Source of the DNA: Janthinobacterium sp051380875
GTDB taxonomy: Bacteria > Pseudomonadota > Gammaproteobacteria > Burkholderiales > Burkholderiaceae_D
Assembly: GCF_051380875.1 (NCBI RefSeq)
Contig: NZ_JBNYXW010000007.1
Span: forward strand, 62,001-126,000
Direction of reading: 5' to 3'
DNA length: 64,000 bases
In this document: positions 22,542 to 30,969 of the stretch, one piece after another
Layout: each line of letters begins with the position of its first letter
Numbering within the stretch: the first letter of the stretch is position 1
Notes under the pieces: generated by a model
Seen by the model: the letters and a program-made list of their open reading frames with translations, nothing else
Told to the model about the DNA's origin: nothing
Databases searched by the model: none
Translations under genes and position numbers: made by a program

Positions 22542-23315
22542 ATGGCCAGACTCCTCGCTATCGACGGCTTGAATATCGTACGCCGCGTCTACGAAGCCAG
22601 TCCAGAACCCGATTCCGACCTGAAGGCCGAGATCGCGCTGCGCCACGCGCTGTCGTCGTTCCGCACCCTCATCAACGACCACGAGCCGACGCATATCCTG
22701 CCCGCCTTCGATTTTGGCGGCCCCACCTGGCGCCACGCCCTGTATGCGGGCTACCGCGAAGGGCGCCAGCCCATGCCGCAAGTGCTGCGCGATGCCTTGC
22801 CCGGCTTTTACGCCACCCTGGCCGGCTTCGGCCTGAACGTCGTCAGCATTCCCGAAGTGGAAGCGGACGACGTGATCGGCACGGCCGTCATGCGCTGGCT
22901 GCACGAGGGGCGCGGCGCGGCCGTCATCGCCACCACCGACAAGGATTTGCATGGCCTGATCGCGCATGGTGCGCTGGTGTGGGACCATTTCAAGGGCATC
23001 TGGCACGACCACGCCTGGGTCGAGAAAAAGTTCGGCGTGCCGCCGGAACTGCTGCCCGACCTGCTGGCGCTGATGGGCGATGTGACCGACAGCATTCCTG
23101 GCGTGTCGAAGATCGGCCTGAAGACGGGCGCCAAACTGTTGCGCGCCTACGGCAATATCGACGCCGTGATGGCCGGCGCGGGGATTTTGCCCGGTACGCT
23201 GGGCGAAAGCCTGCGAAGAGAGCGCGAAATACTGTATCTTTCAAGAAAGTTGGTAGAACTCAAGACCGACGTGACCCTGGGTGTTACCTGGAACAAGCTG
23301 GTCTGGGAAAAATAG
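22542..23315 (+). CDS. FEN-family 5'-3' exonuclease (ExoIX/Xni-like)
   Basis: 257 residues from ATG 22542; an upstream in-frame start would run back into the tnpB element. The 5'-nuclease fold is clear: LLAIDGLNIVRRV (first acidic residue), DFGGPTWRHALYAGYREGR (helical arch basic residues), VEADDVIG, TTDKDLHGL and GDVTDSIPGVSKIGLKTGAKLL (metal-site acids plus the DNA-binding helix-hairpin region). It is the size of E. coli Xni and equals the N-terminal domain of DNA polymerase I on its own. Unlike E. coli Xni, the second acidic set looks intact, so structure-specific 5' nuclease activity is likely. The following receiver-like gene starts 42 bp after it. Confidence 0.87.
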   Translation: MARLLAIDGLNIVRRVYEASPEPDSDLKAEIALRHALSSFRTLINDHEPTHILPAFDFGGPTWRHALYAGYREGRQPMPQVLRDALPGFYATLAGFGLNVVSIPEVEADDVIGTAVMRWLHEGRGAAVIATTDKDLHGLIAHGALVWDHFKGIWHDHAWVEKKFGVPPELLPDLLALMGDVTDSIPGVSKIGLKTGAKLLRAYGNIDAVMAGAGILPGTLGESLRREREILYLSRKLVELKTDVTLGVTWNKLVWEK

Positions 23316-23357
23316 CGCGCAACGCAAGACAAGAATATTCAAGCAAGGGATGTAATC

Positions 23358-23768
23358 ATGATGTTAAAGGCAGTCCTGATCGATAGCAGCGCCGTGGCGC
23401 GCGGCCTGCTGAACACGGTCCTGACCGATGGCGGCTACGAGGTCTGCGGCCAGACGCATACCAGCGCGCTGGGGCTGGCGCTGCTGGTCAAGCATCGGCC
23501 GCATTTCGTGTGTGTTGCGCGCGAACAGGTGGAAGATGGCAGCAACGTGGTGCAGGCCATACGTGAGCAGTACCCGAAGACGCTCATTTTCATGATTTCA
23601 GGCGGCATCGACGCCGCCTCGCTGCAGGCGGCGCACGCCATGGGCGTGTCGGGCTTCATCGTCAAGCCCTTCATGGCCGACACGGTCTTGAAAACCGTGC
23701 GCAACACGGTGATTGCCATGGTGCGCAAGCAGCAGGCGCTGGCCGCTGCTGCGCAGGGCAGCGCCTAG
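23358..23768 (+). CDS. CheY-like receiver protein lacking the phospho-acceptor Asp
   Basis: 136 residues: a single receiver domain with a short Ala-rich tail. Start ATG 23358 follows AAGGGATG. The fold is recognisable (AVLIDSSAVARGLLNTVL, IFMISGG, GVSGFIVKPF). The switch residues Ser81 and Lys103 are kept. The position of the phosphorylated Asp is Ala54 (PHFVCVA), and only one of the two N-terminal acidic residues is present (Asp9). Phosphorylation by the normal route is therefore unlikely. It is probably a protein-interaction module controlled by another means. There is no kinase next door. It is convergent with mnmA, with a 4-bp gap. Confidence 0.85.
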   Translation: MMLKAVLIDSSAVARGLLNTVLTDGGYEVCGQTHTSALGLALLVKHRPHFVCVAREQVEDGSNVVQAIREQYPKTLIFMISGGIDAASLQAAHAMGVSGFIVKPFMADTVLKTVRNTVIAMVRKQQALAAAAQGSA

Positions 23769-23772
23769 AAAA

Positions 23773-24888
23773 TTAGGCCAGGCCGGTCGAGCTGGCGATA
23801 ATCGCGCCACCGAGGCACACGTCGCCATCGTACAGCACGGCCGACTGGCCCGGCGTCACGGCCCACTGTGCCTGGTCAAACGCCAGGCTGAAATGTTCAT
23901 TTCCATCCGGCAGCAACTGGCAGGTCACATCGGCCTGGCGGTAGCGGGTCTTGGCCGACAGGGAGCCTGCCTGCGGCGCGGCGCCTGCGACCCAGCTGGC
24001 CTGGTCGGCCATCAACGCTTGCGACAGCAGCCACGGATGGTCATGGCCCTGCACCACGTACAGGGTGTTGTTGGCGATATCCTTGCGCGCCACATACCAG
24101 GCGTCGCTGCTGCCGTCCGCGTTCTGGTACGACTTCACACCGCCGATGCCGATGCCCTTGCGCTGGCCCAGCGTATAAAAACTCAGTCCCACGTGTTCGC
24201 CCACGGTCTTGCCGTCGGCCGTCTTCATGGGACCCGGTTTGTACGACAGGTAGCGGTTCAAGAATTCGCGGAACGGGCGTTCGCCGATGAAGCAGATGCC
24301 GGTCGAGTCCTTCTTTTGCGCATTCGGCAGCGCCAGCTTTTCGGCGATCTGGCGCACTTGCGTCTTCGGTATTTCGCCCAGCGGAAACAGCGTCTTGGAC
24401 AATTGCGCCTGGTTCAAGCGGTGCAGGAAGTAGCTTTGATCCTTGCTGGCATCGACGGCCTTGAGCAGCTCGAAGCGGCCCGCGTCCGTCGGTGCCTGGC
24501 GCACGCGCGCATAGTGGCCGGTGGCGATCAGGTCGGCGCCCAGCGTCATGGCATGGTCGAGGAAGGCCTTGAACTTGATTTCGGCGTTGCACAGCACGTC
24601 CGGATTCGGCGTGCGGCCGGCCTGGTATTCACGCAGGAAGTCGGCGAACACGCGGTCCTTGTATTCGGAAGCGAAATTGACGGCCTCGATATCGACGCCG
24701 ATGACGTCGGCCACGCTGGCCGCATCGATCCAGTCCTGGCGCGTCGAGCAATATTCCGAATCGTCGTCATCTTCCCAGTTTTTCATGAACAGGCCGATGA
24801 CTTCATAGCCTTGCTCCTTCAGCATCCATGCTGCGACCGAGGAATCGACCCCGCCCGACATGCCGATAACGACTTTCTTCTTGCTCAT
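23773..24888 (-). CDS. mnmA: tRNA-uridine 2-sulfurtransferase MnmA
   Basis: 371 residues. It has the PP-loop ATP-binding motif GMSGGVDSSVAA near the N-terminus, the catalytic cysteine pair in NPDVLCNAEIKF and DSTGICFIG, and the C-terminal SQPSW-like domain with ALYDGDVCLGGAII. MnmA adds sulfur at C2 of wobble uridine 34 in Lys, Glu and Gln tRNAs, receiving sulfur from the TusE relay or an equivalent. It follows the NudJ-like gene by 31 bp, the same pairing as in E. coli (nudJ-mnmA), so the two are probably one transcript. Confidence 0.98.
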   Translation of the reverse strand: MSKKKVVIGMSGGVDSSVAAWMLKEQGYEVIGLFMKNWEDDDDSEYCSTRQDWIDAASVADVIGVDIEAVNFASEYKDRVFADFLREYQAGRTPNPDVLCNAEIKFKAFLDHAMTLGADLIATGHYARVRQAPTDAGRFELLKAVDASKDQSYFLHRLNQAQLSKTLFPLGEIPKTQVRQIAEKLALPNAQKKDSTGICFIGERPFREFLNRYLSYKPGPMKTADGKTVGEHVGLSFYTLGQRKGIGIGGVKSYQNADGSSDAWYVARKDIANNTLYVVQGHDHPWLLSQALMADQASWVAGAAPQAGSLSAKTRYRQADVTCQLLPDGNEHFSLAFDQAQWAVTPGQSAVLYDGDVCLGGAIIASSTGLA

Positions 24889-24919
24889 CTTGCTTTCCAG
24901 TTACTTTTAGATAATGTTG

Positions 24920-25399
24920 CTATGCACTGTTAAAAACGGACACATGCGTGTGCAGCAGGGCCAGCGGCGCGCGCCGCCCGGCCAGGTATTCGTCCACGCA
25001 CTGCAGCACCAGCGGGCTGCGGTGGCGTTCCTGGCACGCTGCCAGTTCGTCGCGCGTCATCCACAAGGTGCGGATGATGCCTTCGTCCAGCGGGCGGTCA
25101 TGTTCGGCGCCGGCGGTGCCGCAAAAGGTGAAGCGCAAATAGGTCACGTCCTCGCCCGTGCGCAGTGACTGATAGCGCGACATGTACATGCCGACCAGTG
25201 CCGTGGGGATGAAATCGTAGGCCGCTTCTTCCAGCGTTTCGCGGATCACGGCCTGCTCCAGCGACTCGAACGGGTCGAGGTGGCCGGCCGGCTGATTCAG
25301 CTTGATGCCTTCGCTGGTCTCTTCTTCAATCAGTAAAAACAGGCCATCGCGCTCGACGATGGCAGCAACGGTGACAGAGGGTTTCCAGATTCGCGGCAT
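24920..25399 (-). CDS. nudJ: Nudix hydrolase (NudJ-like phosphatase)
   Basis: 159 residues. The Nudix box is visible as GHLDPFESLEQAVIRETLEEAA at about residues 39-60, with the metal-binding RETLEEA core. The preceding IKLNQPAGHLD and the N-terminus MPRIWKPSVTVAAIVERDGLFLLIEE match NudJ. NudJ removes phosphate from HMP-PP and from nucleoside di/triphosphates in E. coli. Gene order nudJ-mnmA is conserved with E. coli and supports the name. It is the first gene of the pair; the promoter must lie in the AT-richer region to its right. Confidence 0.85.
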   Translation of the reverse strand: MPRIWKPSVTVAAIVERDGLFLLIEEETSEGIKLNQPAGHLDPFESLEQAVIRETLEEAAYDFIPTALVGMYMSRYQSLRTGEDVTYLRFTFCGTAGAEHDRPLDEGIIRTLWMTRDELAACQERHRSPLVLQCVDEYLAGRRAPLALLHTHVSVFNSA

Positions 25400-25811
25400 G
25401 ATTCCATCCTTGAAAGAGCCGACATTTTATCTTGTTCTGCGCGCGCGGTTTGAACGCGGCCTTTTGTTGCGCGGACATATTGATAAATGACAACGTTTTA
25501 GCAAATAACGGTGGGAGGCACTTATGCATACCCGGGGCGTGCACTAGCATGTGCCTGTTTGGCGGCAAGGTGGCAGGAAGCGCCCGCCAATATAGGCTTT
25601 CTGCTTGGTCAAAACAAGCGCGCGCGTCCGTTGGGCTGTGGTGAAATTGACACACCTTTCCCACAATACGGTCGCCGCACCGCATGGCGGAACGGGCAGT
25701 GGTATTACGGGGCAATTAGTGTCCAGCGCCTAAAAGTTGCTGGTACGCAAAGGTTTAACGCACGGCTTTCCGTGTTAGATTCTAGTCAGTTTATTAATTA
25801 GCGGAGGCATC
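25400..25811. other. Intergenic control region between nudJ-mnmA and pntAA-pntAB-pntB
   Basis: About 410 bp between divergent operons. It must contain promoters for both sides, but I could not single out convincing -35/-10 pairs. GCGGAGGCATC just before 25812 is the pntAA ribosome-binding site. The open frames here have no plausible start context and I do not call them genes. Confidence 0.6.
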
Positions 25812-26924
25812 ATGAGGATAGGCATACCGGCCGAAACGCGACCCGGTGAGACCCGGGTGGCAGCAACGCCCGAGACAGTCAAGAAGCTGGCGGCCAAGCA
25901 TCAGGTCGTCGTACAGGCGGGCGCGGGCGTGCAGGCATCGATCCCCGATGACGCGTATGTCGCTGCCGGCGCGCAGATCGGCACCGCTGCGGAAAGCTAC
26001 GCTTGCGCCATCGTGCTCAAGGTGCGCGCGCCGGACGCCGGTGAACGGGCCTTGATGGCCAGCGGCACGGTGCTGATCGGCATGCTCAACCCGTTTGACG
26101 CGGACAATATCGCGGCCATGGCCACGGCTGGACTATCCGCCTTCGCCCTGGAAGCCGTGCCGCGCATCACGCGCGCCCAGTCGATGGACGTGCTGTCTTC
26201 GCAGGCCAATATCGCCGGCTACAAGGCGGTGCTGGTGGCAGCCAATACCTATCAACGCTTCATGCCCATGCTGATGACGGCGGCCGGCACCGTGAAGGCG
26301 GCGCGCGTGCTGATCATGGGCGTGGGCGTGGCCGGTCTGCAGGCGATCGCCACGGCCAAGCGCCTGGGCGCCGTGATCGAGGCGTCCGACGTGCGCCCGC
26401 CCGTCAAGGAGCAAGTCGAGTCACTGGGCGCCAAATTTCTCGACGTGCCTTTCCTTACCGACGAAGAAAAGGAAATCGCCAAGGGCTCGGGCGGCTATGC
26501 GCGCGCCATGCCGGCCGACTGGATGCGCCGCCAGGCCGAACTGGTGCACGAACGGGCCAAGCTGGCCGACATCATCATCACCACCGCCCTGATCCCCGGC
26601 CGCGCCGCGCCCGTGCTCATTTCCGAGGAGACGGTGAAAGCCATGAAGCCGGGCTCCGTCATCGTCGACCTGGCCGTGGAGCAAGGCGGCAATTGCCCCC
26701 TGTCCGAACTGGGCAAGACGGTCATCAAGCACGGCGTGTATATCGTCGGCGAGCCTAACCTGGCGACCCTGGTGGCGGCCGACGCTTCGGCCCTGTACGC
26801 GCGCAACGTGCTCGATTTCCTGAAGCTGATCATCGACAAGGATGACCAGTTGCTGATCGACCGCGAGGATGAAATCATCAAGGCCAGCCTGGTTTGTGCG
26901 GATAACAACATCTTACGTAAATAA
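25812..26924 (+). CDS. pntAA: Proton-translocating NAD(P)+ transhydrogenase, alpha subunit part 1
   Basis: 370 residues; AGCGGAGG precedes the ATG. It is the soluble NAD(H)-binding domain I of transhydrogenase. The N-terminus MRIGIPAETRPGETRVAATPETVKKL and the Rossmann motif LIMGVGVAGLQAIATAKRLGA are characteristic of the alanine-dehydrogenase/PntA family. The alpha subunit is split from its membrane part, as in Rhodospirillum rubrum and many betaproteobacteria. The enzyme makes NADPH from NADH using the proton gradient. The next gene, 24 bp on, encodes the membrane part. Confidence 0.96.
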   Translation: MRIGIPAETRPGETRVAATPETVKKLAAKHQVVVQAGAGVQASIPDDAYVAAGAQIGTAAESYACAIVLKVRAPDAGERALMASGTVLIGMLNPFDADNIAAMATAGLSAFALEAVPRITRAQSMDVLSSQANIAGYKAVLVAANTYQRFMPMLMTAAGTVKAARVLIMGVGVAGLQAIATAKRLGAVIEASDVRPPVKEQVESLGAKFLDVPFLTDEEKEIAKGSGGYARAMPADWMRRQAELVHERAKLADIIITTALIPGRAAPVLISEETVKAMKPGSVIVDLAVEQGGNCPLSELGKTVIKHGVYIVGEPNLATLVAADASALYARNVLDFLKLIIDKDDQLLIDREDEIIKASLVCADNNILRK

Positions 26925-26948
26925 CGCGGTGCCGGAGAGAACAACACC

Positions 26949-27263
26949 ATGGAAATCAGTCACACCATCACTAACCTGATCATCTTCGTGCTGGCCATTT
27001 ATGTCGGCTACCACGTCGTCTGGACCGTCACGCCGGCACTGCATACGCCGCTGATGGCCGTTACCAATGCCATTTCCGCCATCATCATCGTTGGCGCCAT
27101 GCTGGCGGCCGGCCTGACGGATGGCCCGCTGGCGCAGGCCGCCGGCACTTTGGCCGTGGCACTGGCTGCCGTCAACGTGTTCGGCGGCTTCCTCGTCACG
27201 CAGCGCATGCTCGAAATGTTCCGTAAAAAAGAACCGAAAGCCAAGCAAGGAGCGAAAGAATGA
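26949..27263 (+). CDS. pntAB: NAD(P)+ transhydrogenase, alpha subunit part 2 (membrane)
   Basis: 104 residues with about three membrane helices (LIIFVLAIYVGYHVVW, AISAIIIVGAMLAAGL, LAVALAAVNVFGGFLV) and the family-typical ending TQRMLEMFRKKEPK. It forms part of the proton channel with PntB. The stop overlaps the pntB start by 4 bp (ATGA), indicating coupled translation. Confidence 0.95.
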   Translation: MEISHTITNLIIFVLAIYVGYHVVWTVTPALHTPLMAVTNAISAIIIVGAMLAAGLTDGPLAQAAGTLAVALAAVNVFGGFLVTQRMLEMFRKKEPKAKQGAKE

Positions 27264-28726
27264 GTCATGCCATGAGCTTCGTCACCATGAACCTGGTGAC
27301 GATGATGTACCTGATCGCCTCGGTGTGCTTCATCCAGGCCTTGAAAGGTCTGTCGTCGCCATCGACGGCGCGCCGTGGCAATGCCTTCGGCATGAGTGGC
27401 ATGGCCATCGCGGCCGTCACTACCGTGGCGCTGATCCTCAAATTGAAAGAGCAGCAAACGGGTGGCATGGGGCTGACCCTGGTCATCATCGGCATCGTCA
27501 CGGGCGGCGCCATTGGCGCCTACCTGGCGAAAACCGTCGAAATGACGAAGATGCCGGAACTGGTCGCGGCCATGCACTCGCTGATCGGCCTGGCGGCCGT
27601 CTGCATCGCCGTCGCTGCCGTGTCGGAACCGTGGGCCTTCAATATCGCCAAGCATGGCGAGGCGCTGTCCGTCGGCAACCGCTTCGAACTGTTTATCGGC
27701 ACTTTTGTCGGCGCCATCACCTTCTCCGGTTCGGTGATCGCTTTCGGCAAGCTGTCGGGCAAATACAAGTTCCGTTTATTCCAGGGCGCGCCCGTCAGCT
27801 TCAAGGGCCAGCACCTGCTCAACCTGGTGCTGGCGCTGGTGATGGTAGGCCTGGGCCTGGCGTTCTGCTTCGCCGATGGCGTGGAACCCGCGTGGACGCC
27901 GTTCGTCATCATGACCCTCATCGCCTTTGCCCTGGGTGTGCTGATCATCATCCCTATCGGCGGCGCCGACATGCCGGTGGTGGTCTCCATGTTGAACAGC
28001 TATTCGGGCTGGGCAGCGGCTGGTATCGGTTTTTCGCTGAATAACTCGATGCTGATCATCGCCGGTTCGCTCGTCGGTTCTTCCGGCGCGATCCTCTCCT
28101 ACATCATGTGCAAGGCCATGAACCGCTCCTTCTTCAACGTCATCCTCGGCGGCTTCGGCGGCGCTGCACCGGCCGCTGGCGTGGCCGGCGCGCAGGAGCA
28201 GCGGCCAGTGAAATCGGGGTCGGCCGACGACGCCGCCTTCATCATGGGCAATGCGGAAACCGTCATCATCGTGCCTGGCTACGGCCTGGCCGTGGCGCGC
28301 GCGCAGCATTCGCTGAAGGAGCTGGTGGAAAGACTCACCGAGAAGGGCGTCACCGTCAAATATGCGATTCACCCGGTGGCCGGGCGCATGCCGGGCCACA
28401 TGAACGTGCTGCTGGCCGAAGCCGAGGTGCCGTACGACCAGGTCTTCGAGATGGAAGACATCAACGGCGAATTCGGCCAGACCGACGTGGTGCTGGTGCT
28501 GGGCGCGAACGACGTGGTCAACCCGGCGGCAAAAGACCCGAAATCGCCGATCGCCGGCATGCCGATCCTGGAAGCCTATAAAGCCAAGAGCATCATCGTC
28601 AACAAGCGCTCGATGGCTTCCGGCTATGCGGGCCTGGACAACGAACTGTTCTACCAGCCGAACACGATGATGGTGTTTGGCGATGCCAAGAAGGTGATCG
28701 AGGATATGCTGAAAGCCATCGACTAG
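27260..28726 (+). CDS. pntB: NAD(P)+ transhydrogenase, beta subunit
   Basis: 488 residues. The first two thirds are membrane helices of domain II, including GGADMPVVVSMLNSYSGWAAAGIGF. The C-terminal NADP(H)-binding domain III starts near residue 320, with the motif IVPGYGLAVARAQHSLKELVERL, then HPVAGRMPGHMNVLLAEA and VLVLGANDVVNPAA. It is the last gene of the pnt operon and is followed 20 bp later by a strong terminator. Together the three genes encode the complete proton-pumping transhydrogenase. Confidence 0.97.
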   Translation: MSHAMSFVTMNLVTMMYLIASVCFIQALKGLSSPSTARRGNAFGMSGMAIAAVTTVALILKLKEQQTGGMGLTLVIIGIVTGGAIGAYLAKTVEMTKMPELVAAMHSLIGLAAVCIAVAAVSEPWAFNIAKHGEALSVGNRFELFIGTFVGAITFSGSVIAFGKLSGKYKFRLFQGAPVSFKGQHLLNLVLALVMVGLGLAFCFADGVEPAWTPFVIMTLIAFALGVLIIIPIGGADMPVVVSMLNSYSGWAAAGIGFSLNNSMLIIAGSLVGSSGAILSYIMCKAMNRSFFNVILGGFGGAAPAAGVAGAQEQRPVKSGSADDAAFIMGNAETVIIVPGYGLAVARAQHSLKELVERLTEKGVTVKYAIHPVAGRMPGHMNVLLAEAEVPYDQVFEMEDINGEFGQTDVVLVLGANDVVNPAAKDPKSPIAGMPILEAYKAKSIIVNKRSMASGYAGLDNELFYQPNTMMVFGDAKKVIEDMLKAID

Positions 28727-28746
28727 ATTCCGCTTGCAGCTACCAG

Positions 28747-28774
28747 ACGGCCCGCCTTGCGCGGGCCGTTTTTT
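28747..28774 (+). terminator. Terminator of the pnt operon
   Basis: Stem ACGGCCCGC/GCGGGCCGT (28747-28755 with 28761-28769) has a 5-nt loop and a T-run to 28774. The T-run overlaps the stop codon of the convergent diguanylate cyclase gene. Confidence 0.92.
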
Positions 28775-29726
28775 ATAGGGCAGGCGAGGTTGCCACGACC
28801 TGGTTGCGGCCCTGGTGCTTGGCCACGTACAGGGCTTTGTCCGCTTCGGACATGGCCGCGTCCAGGGTGGCGCCTTTTACCAAAGGCGCCAGGCCGATGC
28901 TGATGGTCACCTGCAGCGTACCGCCATCGGGCAGCACGGTGACGGCGGCTGCCACGGCTGCGCGGATGCGTTCAGCCACTTTGTACGCCTGTTTCAAGGT
29001 CGCGTCGGGGAACAGCAGGCCGAATTCCTCGCCGCCCATGCGCGCCGCCACGTCCGTCACGCGCCCCGTCTCGCGCAGCACCTGCGCCACGTTGCGCAGC
29101 ACGGCATCGCCCACGGCGTGGCCATGGCGGTCGTTGATTTTCTTGAAATGGTCAAGGTCGGCCACGCCCACCGTCAGCGCCGCGCCGCTGCGTGCCGCGC
29201 GCGCCATGGCTTGCTCTGCATGGGCTTCATAGGCGCGCCGGTTGGGCAGGGAGGTGAGCGCATCGGACAGCGCCTGCTGTTCCATCTGCGCCAGCAGGCT
29301 GGCATTTTTTGCCGCCAGTTCGCGCCGTTCGCGCACGTCGAGCAAGAAGGCGCCGAAATAGCGCATGCCGTCGACCGCGCCCAGGTCGAGTGCCTTCATT
29401 TCGATGGGGATCATCTGCGCATTGCGGTGGCGGATGGCGAATTCGCGGATTTTTCCCAGCACGCTGGAGGGGCGCGAGTTGCCGATGTAGTGGATGACGT
29501 GGTTGTCGTGCTGCGCGGCGACGGCGTCGGGCAGCAGGCCGTTCAGGGGCTGGCCCAGCAATTCGCCGCTGGCATAGCCGGACAGCGCCTGCATGGCGCC
29601 GTTGATATAGCGGATGCGGTACTGTTCATCGATGATGATGACGGCGTCGAGCGCATCTTCCAGCAGGCGCGAAAAGAGTACTTCGGGAAGTGCGGCAGGC
29701 GGTGCTGCGGGCAATGCATCTGTCAT
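28773..29726 (-). CDS. PAS-GGDEF diguanylate cyclase
   Basis: 317 residues, with no membrane segment. A PAS domain occupies about residues 18-130 (AVIIIDEQYRIRYINGAMQALSGY). A short linker follows, then a GGDEF domain with DALTSLPNRRAYE, DLDHFKKINDRHGHAVGD and the active-site GGEEF (231-235). An inhibitory-site motif RVTD (222-225) sits exactly five residues before GGEEF, so product inhibition by c-di-GMP is expected. The enzyme should make c-di-GMP from GTP in response to a signal sensed by the PAS domain. No PAS cofactor can be identified. It is separate from the operon upstream (91-bp gap). Confidence 0.93.
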   Translation of the reverse strand: MTDALPAAPPAALPEVLFSRLLEDALDAVIIIDEQYRIRYINGAMQALSGYASGELLGQPLNGLLPDAVAAQHDNHVIHYIGNSRPSSVLGKIREFAIRHRNAQMIPIEMKALDLGAVDGMRYFGAFLLDVRERRELAAKNASLLAQMEQQALSDALTSLPNRRAYEAHAEQAMARAARSGAALTVGVADLDHFKKINDRHGHAVGDAVLRNVAQVLRETGRVTDVAARMGGEEFGLLFPDATLKQAYKVAERIRAAVAAAVTVLPDGGTLQVTISIGLAPLVKGATLDAAMSEADKALYVAKHQGRNQVVATSPAL

Positions 29727-29817
29727 GGAGCGGTCGCCAAAATCCAGGTGAAGCCCATTGTCGCATCCACGGGCCGTTTATTCCATGTTGAATCTCCCGC
29801 CTGTTTCTTTTTCGCCC

Positions 29818-30960
29818 TCAGCGGTGGCCGTACATCATCAGTTCTGCGAGACCCTTGCGCGCCGGGCTGACGGCGTCGAGCAATCCCAGCGACAGGCCTA
29901 GCAAGCCTTGCGTGGGAGCGCTGCCCGTGAAGATGCGCGCCATGGCGTCGGTTACGCGTACGGTCAGCCCGCGGTCGGCCTGGCGCAAGGCTACATAGCG
30001 TTCCAGTGCGGCTGGGCTGCTGTCCTGCGCCAGCACGCGCGCCAGCACGGCGGCGTCGCGCAGGCCCAGGTTCAGGCCTTGTCCCGCCACCGGGTGCAGC
30101 GTTTGCGCCGCATTGCCGATGGCGACCGTGCGCGCCGTGCCGTCCACCTGCGCATTCAGGCCCAGCGGATAGGCCAGGCGCGGCGTGGTGTGGCTAAAGC
30201 GTCCCAGGCGGCTGCCGAAAGCGGTGCCCAGGCGCGCCAGGAATGCCGCGTCGTCGAGGGCCAGCAATTGTTCCGCGCGCGTGGGCGGCATGCACCAGAC
30301 CAGCGCGTAGCCGTCGTCCTGCGGCAGCAGGGCCAGTGGCCCCTCGTCGGTGAAGCGTTCATAGGCCCGGTGGGCGATGGGGGCGCTGCTACGTACATGG
30401 GCGATGATGGCGCTTTGGCCATAATCGCGGCTGACTGCGCGTTCCAGCTGCTGGCCAAACAGGCCGCCCTCGGCCTGCACCAGCAGGCTGGCGCGCAAGC
30501 TTGACGTGGCGCCGCCCTGTTCGATCTGCACGCTCACGCCGTCGCCGTCTTGCGTACTGCCCGTGACCAGGGCAGGGCGCACGGTGGCCACGCCGAGGCG
30601 TTCGCAGACGTCGGCCAGCACGCTGACCACGGCGCCATAGCGCGCCACGTAGCCGAGCGCCTCGACGCCGTGTTCGCTGCGGTCCATCAGGCTGCGCCCA
30701 AAACGGCCGCGGCGCGAGACGTGGATTTCATGGATCGGCGTCGCGGCCACGGGCCAGGCGCCTGCTTCCTCGAGAATCTGGCGGCTGCCGTGCGACAGGG
30801 CGATGGTGCGCGGATCGCGCCTGGCCTGCTCGACGGACTTGGCGTCGAGCAGGGCGATGCCGGCTGCGCGTGCTCCCCGCTGCACCAGCAAGGCGGCCAG
30901 CGCCATGCCGACGGGGCCGGCGCCGCAGATGGCGAGATCGAAAGAAGACGGTGTATGCAT
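29818..30960 (-). CDS. FAD-dependent ubiquinone-biosynthesis-type hydroxylase (UbiH/UbiF family)
   Basis: 380 residues. The FAD-binding motif is at the N-terminus (LAICGAGPVGMALAALL). The second FAD block is present as AIGNAAQTLHPVAGQGLNLGLRDAAVLA; the GD of the usual GDAAH block is GN here. The family hydroxylates the ring of ubiquinone precursors using NADPH and oxygen. I cannot decide between UbiH, UbiF and UbiI without comparison. It is the last gene of a minus-strand operon amgK-murU-pepP-this; pepP ends 9 bp upstream. PepP next to ubiH is a common proteobacterial arrangement, as in E. coli pepP-ubiH-ubiI. Confidence 0.88.
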   Translation of the reverse strand: MHTPSSFDLAICGAGPVGMALAALLVQRGARAAGIALLDAKSVEQARRDPRTIALSHGSRQILEEAGAWPVAATPIHEIHVSRRGRFGRSLMDRSEHGVEALGYVARYGAVVSVLADVCERLGVATVRPALVTGSTQDGDGVSVQIEQGGATSSLRASLLVQAEGGLFGQQLERAVSRDYGQSAIIAHVRSSAPIAHRAYERFTDEGPLALLPQDDGYALVWCMPPTRAEQLLALDDAAFLARLGTAFGSRLGRFSHTTPRLAYPLGLNAQVDGTARTVAIGNAAQTLHPVAGQGLNLGLRDAAVLARVLAQDSSPAALERYVALRQADRGLTVRVTDAMARIFTGSAPTQGLLGLSLGLLDAVSPARKGLAELMMYGHR

Positions 30961-30969
30961 GCTGCTGCG

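Noticed and set aside
25400..25811. Open frames in the gap before pntAA
   Set aside because: They have no start context, no membrane or domain pattern, and they overlap on different strands. They were treated as non-coding control DNA.
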